Origin: Pokkaliibacter sp. MBI-7
GTDB lineage: Bacteria > Pseudomonadota > Gammaproteobacteria > Pseudomonadales > Balneatricaceae
Assembly (NCBI RefSeq): GCF_029846635.1
Contig: NZ_JARVTG010000002.1
Span: forward strand, 1,405,501 to 1,469,500
Direction of reading: 5' to 3'
Length of the DNA stretch: 64,000 nt
This document shows positions 60,502-64,000 of this stretch, one piece after another. Position numbers and translations under genes: made by a program. Position 1 is the first letter of the stretch, and each line of letters opens with the position of its first letter. A model generated the notes under the pieces. That model had not been told where the DNA came from and did no database searches. It saw nothing but the letters and a program-made list of their open reading frames with translations.

Positions 60502-61461
60502 ATGCCTCTCTATGCTGACAATTCGCTCACCATCGGCCACACCCCGCTAGTCAGAATCAATCGCCTGACCAAAGCCAGGGTGTATGCCAAGCTGGAAAGT
60601 CGTAACCCAGCAGGATCGGTCAAGTGCCGCATTGGAGCCAGCATGGTCTGGGAAGCAGAAAAGTCCGGCGCCCTCAAACCAGGCATGGAGCTTGTCGAAC
60701 CTACCAGCGGCAACACCGGGATTGCACTGGCCTTCGTCGCTGCCAGCCGTGGCTATACCATTACATTGACCATGCCCGCCTCCATGAGCCTTGAGCGACG
60801 CAAAGTACTCAAAGCGCTGGGCGCCAATCTGGTACTGACTGAGCCTGCAAAAGGCATGAAAGGCGCTATAGAAAAAGCACGCGAACTTGTGGAAGAGCAG
60901 CCCGGCAAGCGCCTGATGCTTCAGCAGTTCGAAAACCCTGCCAACCCCAAGATTCACGAAGAAACCACAGGGCCTGAAATCTGGGCCGACACGGAAGGTA
61001 ATATTGACGTACTGGTAGCGGGTGTAGGTACAGGTGGCACCATTTCCGGCACCAGCCGCTTTATCAAACAGCACAAGGCCATTACTTCAGTGGCGGTAGA
61101 GCCAGTGGACTCCCCCGTGATCACTCAGCAATTGCAGGGCCAGGAAATCAAACCCGCCCCTCACAAGATTCAGGGCATTGGCGCTGGTTTCGTACCAAAG
61201 AATCTGGATCTGAACATTGTTGACCGGGTGGAGCAAGTCACTAATGACGAGGCCATTGCTATGGCTCGCCGCCTGATGCAGGAAGAAGGCATCCTGGCTG
61301 GCATTTCCTGTGGGGCGGCAATGGCTGCTGCGATTCGACTGGCTGAACAACCCGAATTTGCAGACAAGACCTTCGTAGTTATTCTTCCCGATTCAGGTGA
61401 GCGTTACCTGTCGTCCGTCCTGTTCGACGGTATGTTCAGTGAGCAGGAAACACAGCAATAA
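60502..61461 (+). CDS. cysK: Cysteine synthase (O-acetylserine sulfhydrylase A)
   Basis: Makes cysteine from O-acetylserine and sulfide. The 319-residue protein follows E. coli CysK closely: DNSLTIGHTPLVR, the PLP Lys41 in GSVKCRIG, EPTSGNTGIALAFVAA, TLTMPASMSLERRK, the glycine-rich AGVGTGGTISG and the SDSGERYLS-like end SGERYLSSVLF. CysK features (HKIQGIGAGFVP) favour it over CysM. The ATG at 60502 has AGAAGG upstream. Downstream begins the IS remnant region. Confidence 0.93.
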   Translation: MPLYADNSLTIGHTPLVRINRLTKARVYAKLESRNPAGSVKCRIGASMVWEAEKSGALKPGMELVEPTSGNTGIALAFVAASRGYTITLTMPASMSLERRKVLKALGANLVLTEPAKGMKGAIEKARELVEEQPGKRLMLQQFENPANPKIHEETTGPEIWADTEGNIDVLVAGVGTGGTISGTSRFIKQHKAITSVAVEPVDSPVITQQLQGQEIKPAPHKIQGIGAGFVPKNLDLNIVDRVEQVTNDEAIAMARRLMQEEGILAGISCGAAMAAAIRLAEQPEFADKTFVVILPDSGERYLSSVLFDGMFSEQETQQ

Positions 61462-61556
61462 CAGGCTGCGATGTCTAACTGTGATTTCTCATTAGGTTGT
61501 TCATTCGGGACGTATCCGGAGAATTGGAGGCGCGACCCAACACACCGAGACCCCGA

Positions 61557-62382
61557 ATGAACAACCATAAACATGCCCAATTAACCATTCACGGTCGAAC
61601 CCTGTTCGTCAAACGCATTGTCGAAGTCGGCTTACACCCCGAAAAAGCGGCGCAGGCCGCTGGATTCAGTGTACGCACCGCCTACAAATGGCTCAGGCGC
61701 TACCGAGGGAGCCCGATCTGCACAAACGCTCATCCCGACCGCATCGCAGCCCACGTGCCACGCCTCAAACATAGGAACTCATCGTCGAGCAACGCCGTGC
61801 CCGGCACTCGTATCGCCAGATCAGCGCCCACCTGAAGGTAGGATGCAGTACAGTGGCACGTCTGCTCAGGCGGCTTGCTGCATCTGGATATCAAGAAGCT
61901 CGGCCGCTTCCTTCGTCCTGACCATCGCGTAACAGGTAACCGGCGACAGGACTCGCCCGGCGCCAGCTGGGAAAACACCCATGTGGCCATCGATGATCAT
62001 TCACACATTGGCTTCAGTTCAATCTACCCCGACGAAACCGACAAAAGTGCGTGCCACTTCTGTTACAGGCAGTGCGCTATTATCGGCGCCTCGGCATTCG
62101 TCTCGTGCGCGTGCTGACAGACAATGGCGCGTGCTATCAATCCCGGCACTTCCATCGGCTGTGCATACGTTTGAACCTCCGCCACTATCGAACCAAACCT
62201 TATACGCCACGCACGAATAGCAAGGCGGAGGTTTTATCCAGACGGCGCTGCGTGAGTGGACTTATGCCCGCTCCTATGAATCCTCAGAGCTCATTGGCCG
62301 CTGTGGCTTCATCAGTACAACTGGCATCGTCCTCATGCCAGCTTGCACTATCAGCCTCCAGTCAACCGGCCTCCTCTACTGA
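61557..62382 (+). pseudogene. Decayed IS481-family transposase
   Basis: Translation fragments in shifting frames read like an IS481 transposase: MNNHKHAQLTIHGRTLFVKR, then AQAAGFSVRTAYKWLRRYR, LDIKKLGRF, SWENTHVAIDDHSHIGFSSI, LTDNGACYQSRHFHRLC, RTKPYTPRTN. The frame breaks near 61728 and changes several more times, including near 62045 and 62225, and the final catalytic Glu segment (GKAERFIQTAL) is in another frame from the DxD region. So it cannot produce an intact protein. Boundaries are approximate; terminal inverted repeats were not found. Confidence 0.85.
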
Positions 62383-62699
62383 ACAACGTGGTAGGTTTAC
62401 ACAGCCAGGGGCGCACAAGCAGCTGATACCCGCCAGCACCTGAAAGAGACGATCCCGTCCGACGCGAGATCACTGATCGATGTAGTAATTAATGCAGCTC
62501 GCGCGCTCCCAGGCGTGATTGCGCTGGTAGTAGACCTGTGGCGGCTGATCCCAAAAAATGGTTCTTCGCTGATTCTGGGGAAGAGCAGATTGACAGTCAG
62601 GGAAGTGAGTAGATTGGTAGTCGCCAAACACACCAACACCCTCTCCCTGCTATCGCCATGCATCCTATTGACTTTACCGTTTTCTAGCCAAGCTGCGAC

Positions 62700-63338
62700 G
62701 TCGTCACCTCTCACTCTGTCACTGAAAATACGCTGCTGATTGAACTGTCGCCTCAGGTCGGCTGCCTGTACTGTGGGCGTGTAGACGTGTGGACGTGTGG
62801 GCGAGCACATCGACTGGCTGGAAGGCGCCTCCCGTCTGACTCGCCGTTTGCAGAGCTGGCTTGAAGAGTTGCTACGCATACAGCCTGTCAGCCAAATGAC
62901 CGGTTTGCACTGGCATACCCTCAGGCCCTCGATTAACGCCGTCTGGAAACGGACATCGATACCTTCGAGCCGGGCAAGGTACGCCGTCTGGTCATGGATG
63001 AATTCGCTCTGCACAAAGGTCATCGCTATGCCACGGTGATCATGGATGCCGGGCGAAAGCGTGTGCTATGAGTGGGTCATGGCGACAGCTGTGAGGCCAT
63101 CTGTCCCTTCTTCCAGGTGCTTGGCAAGCACTGCAAGCACACCGAAGCGGTCGCGATGGACATGAATACGGCTTTTGATCTGGAAGTGAAGCGGCACGAC
63201 CCTCGAACCGAAGTGGTGTACGACTTGTTTCATGTGGTGGCGCGCTACGGTCGTGACGTGATCGCTCACATTCGCATCGGCCAGGCCATACTTAAGATAA
63301 AAGCCAAGGGGCGTGTCAATTATCCGTTGTTGCGGTAG
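62700..63338 (+). pseudogene. Decayed ISL3-family transposase
   Basis: An ISL3-like N-terminal zinc segment survives near 62745-62790 (SPQVGCLYCGRV). After a damaged stretch the DDE part is readable: LVMDEFALHKGHRYATVIMD, then an in-frame TGA at 63069-63071 where Trp is expected, then VGHGDSCEAICPFFQVLG, EAVAMDMNTAFDLEV and VVYDLFHVVARYGRDVI. It stops at 63338, before the usual third catalytic residue. Start boundary is approximate. It probably represents an old ISL3 insertion that has lost its ends. Confidence 0.8.
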
Positions 63339-63472
63339 TAAAAGTTTTTGACAAAGTTTTGGGGAGAATCGAAGCAGATTGTTTTATCAACTTTTCGCGG
63401 CAGATGGCATACCAAAATAAGCTAAATCAAACAGGATGAACACACTCTCCATTCTTTGGCATGGCAACCTGA

Positions 63473-63500
63473 AAGGTCCTCACCCGTAGGTGAAGACCTT
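63473..63500 (-). terminator. Terminator of the transaldolase gene
   Basis: On the minus strand AAGGTCTTCACC and GGTGAGGACCTT pair (one mismatch) with a 4-nt loop, followed by TTTCAGG, about 55 nt past the stop. Confidence 0.75.
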
Positions 63501-63555
63501 ATCAGCTCTCAGTAACCGAAGCCCCATACCGGTTCTATCTAAAAGTCAGCAGCGA

Positions 63556-64000
63556 TCAGCCAACCAGACGCTCACTCAACATTTTTTCCAGCTTGTTCTG
63601 ATCAACAGCAAACAGGCGAATGCCTTCAGCCAGCTTTTCAGTGGCCATAGCATCTTCGTTGTGCAGCCAGCGGAACTCAGCCTCTGACAAAGCCTGGGGT
63701 TTGTCGGCACTGGCAGCCTGAGCGTGCAGACGTACCTGAAGATCACCTTCACTGGCTGATAGCTCTTCGAGCAGGTTGGGGCTGATAGTCAGGCGATCAC
63801 AGCCTGCCAGCGCAATGATTTCCCCGATGTTACGGAAGCTCGCGCCCATGACGATGGTGTGATAACCATGACGCTTATAGTAGTTAAAGATATCACTGAC
63901 AGAGACGACACCAGGCTCTTCTTCAGGTGCGTAGTCGGTGCCAGGGTTTTGCTTCTTGAACCAGTCCAGAATGCGGCCAACAAACGGAGAGATCAGAAAT
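63556..64000 (-). CDS. tal: Transaldolase, C-terminal part
   Basis: The gene continues beyond the right edge, so only the last ~148 residues are visible. The C-terminal barrel reads SPFVGRILDWFKK, GYHTIVMGASFRNIGEI, LAGCDRLTISPNLLEEL and FAVDQNKLEKMLSERL, matching TalB. The catalytic Lys and N-terminus are outside the window. It moves three-carbon units between sugar phosphates in the pentose phosphate pathway. It is on the opposite strand to cysK, across the IS island. Confidence 0.95.
   Translation of the reverse strand, partial: FLISPFVGRILDWFKKQNPGTDYAPEEEPGVVSVSDIFNYYKRHGYHTIVMGASFRNIGEIIALAGCDRLTISPNLLEELSASEGDLQVRLHAQAASADKPQALSEAEFRWLHNEDAMATEKLAEGIRLFAVDQNKLEKMLSERLVG

Larger units (their letters stand above)
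61480..63400. mobile_element. Insertion-sequence remnant island
   Basis: The region between cysK and the transaldolase gene contains degraded IS481 and ISL3 transposases and short fragments with no long open frame. No intact element, direct repeat or cargo gene was seen. It interrupts otherwise core gene order, and decay suggests age. Confidence 0.7.

Noticed and set aside
61480..63400. CRISPR or integron-like structure in the IS region
   Set aside because: No regular repeats or spacer pattern, and short repeats such as GACGTGTGG near 62785 are not evenly spaced.

Overview
This window looks like a chromosomal segment of a gammaproteobacterium, probably of the Oceanospirillales/Pseudomonas side of the class. 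The reasons are the gene families (PpsA with its PpsR regulator, DUF3461, FolX/FolM, CnoX, LetA/LetB-type MCE genes, YccS, an AsrA-like Lon, aapJQMP, a PA2169-type helical-bundle protein), mid-range base composition and strong Shine-Dalgarno sites. The taxonomic placement is inference. Most of the window is ordinary core genome. The only clear mobile DNA is a decayed insertion-sequence patch between cysK and the transaldolase gene.

Layout. 0-4.4 kb: agmatine to putrescine (aguB, aguA), then a short trp repressor gene with its own CTAG operator, trpE and trpG. 4.5-10.7 kb: an exported protein of unknown function, ppsA and divergent ppsR, tRNA-Gly(GCC), DUF3461, a cold-shock protein. 10.9-14.5 kb: a Lon-family protease and an exported amidohydrolase. 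14.5-23.4 kb: a nine-gene light/photolyase cluster (folM, FAD oxidoreductase, TIGR01777 epimerase, DUF523-DUF1722 protein, folE, folX, hemH, a MerR-type LitR regulator, phrB). 23.4-36.5 kb: HAD phosphatase, astA, rraA, a chemoreceptor, a siroheme-synthase-like fusion protein divergent from cobO, cnoX, an alpha/beta hydrolase, and an MCE lipid-transport operon with a split LetA. 37-41.6 kb: the general amino-acid ABC transporter aapJQMP. 41.6-51.8 kb: methyltransferase, inositol-phosphatase family protein, DUF4349 lipoprotein, Yip1 and YccS membrane proteins, APC permease and several small stress-type genes. 52-56.7 kb: a fused GntR regulator/amidohydrolase coupled to ydiJ. 56.8-60.3 kb: DUF1289, secreted and lipoprotein small genes, a VWA/MoxR pair. 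60.5-64 kb: cysK, IS481 and ISL3 remnants, and the 3' part of a transaldolase gene.

Two things stand out. First, the photolyase cluster carries two operators of the form T(G/A)TACA-N12-(T/C)GTACA. Each lies in a divergent promoter gap, so two sites could control all nine genes. The LitR-like regulator has lost both histidines that CarH uses to hold adenosylcobalamin, which suggests a B12-independent (class II) light regulator. The cluster joins DNA repair (phrB), pterin supply (folE, folX, folM) and removal of photosensitising protoporphyrin (hemH). Second, the gene at 51993-53621 encodes a FadR-type GntR regulator fused to a complete LigI-like lactonase/amidohydrolase domain and overlaps ydiJ (2-hydroxyacid dehydrogenase) by 4 nt. 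That arrangement suggests a one-protein sensor-enzyme for an unknown hydroxyacid or lactone pathway.

Family calls are from reading the translations, not from searches. Starts were moved inward from the longest open frame wherever a Shine-Dalgarno site and family alignment favoured it, and each case is noted.
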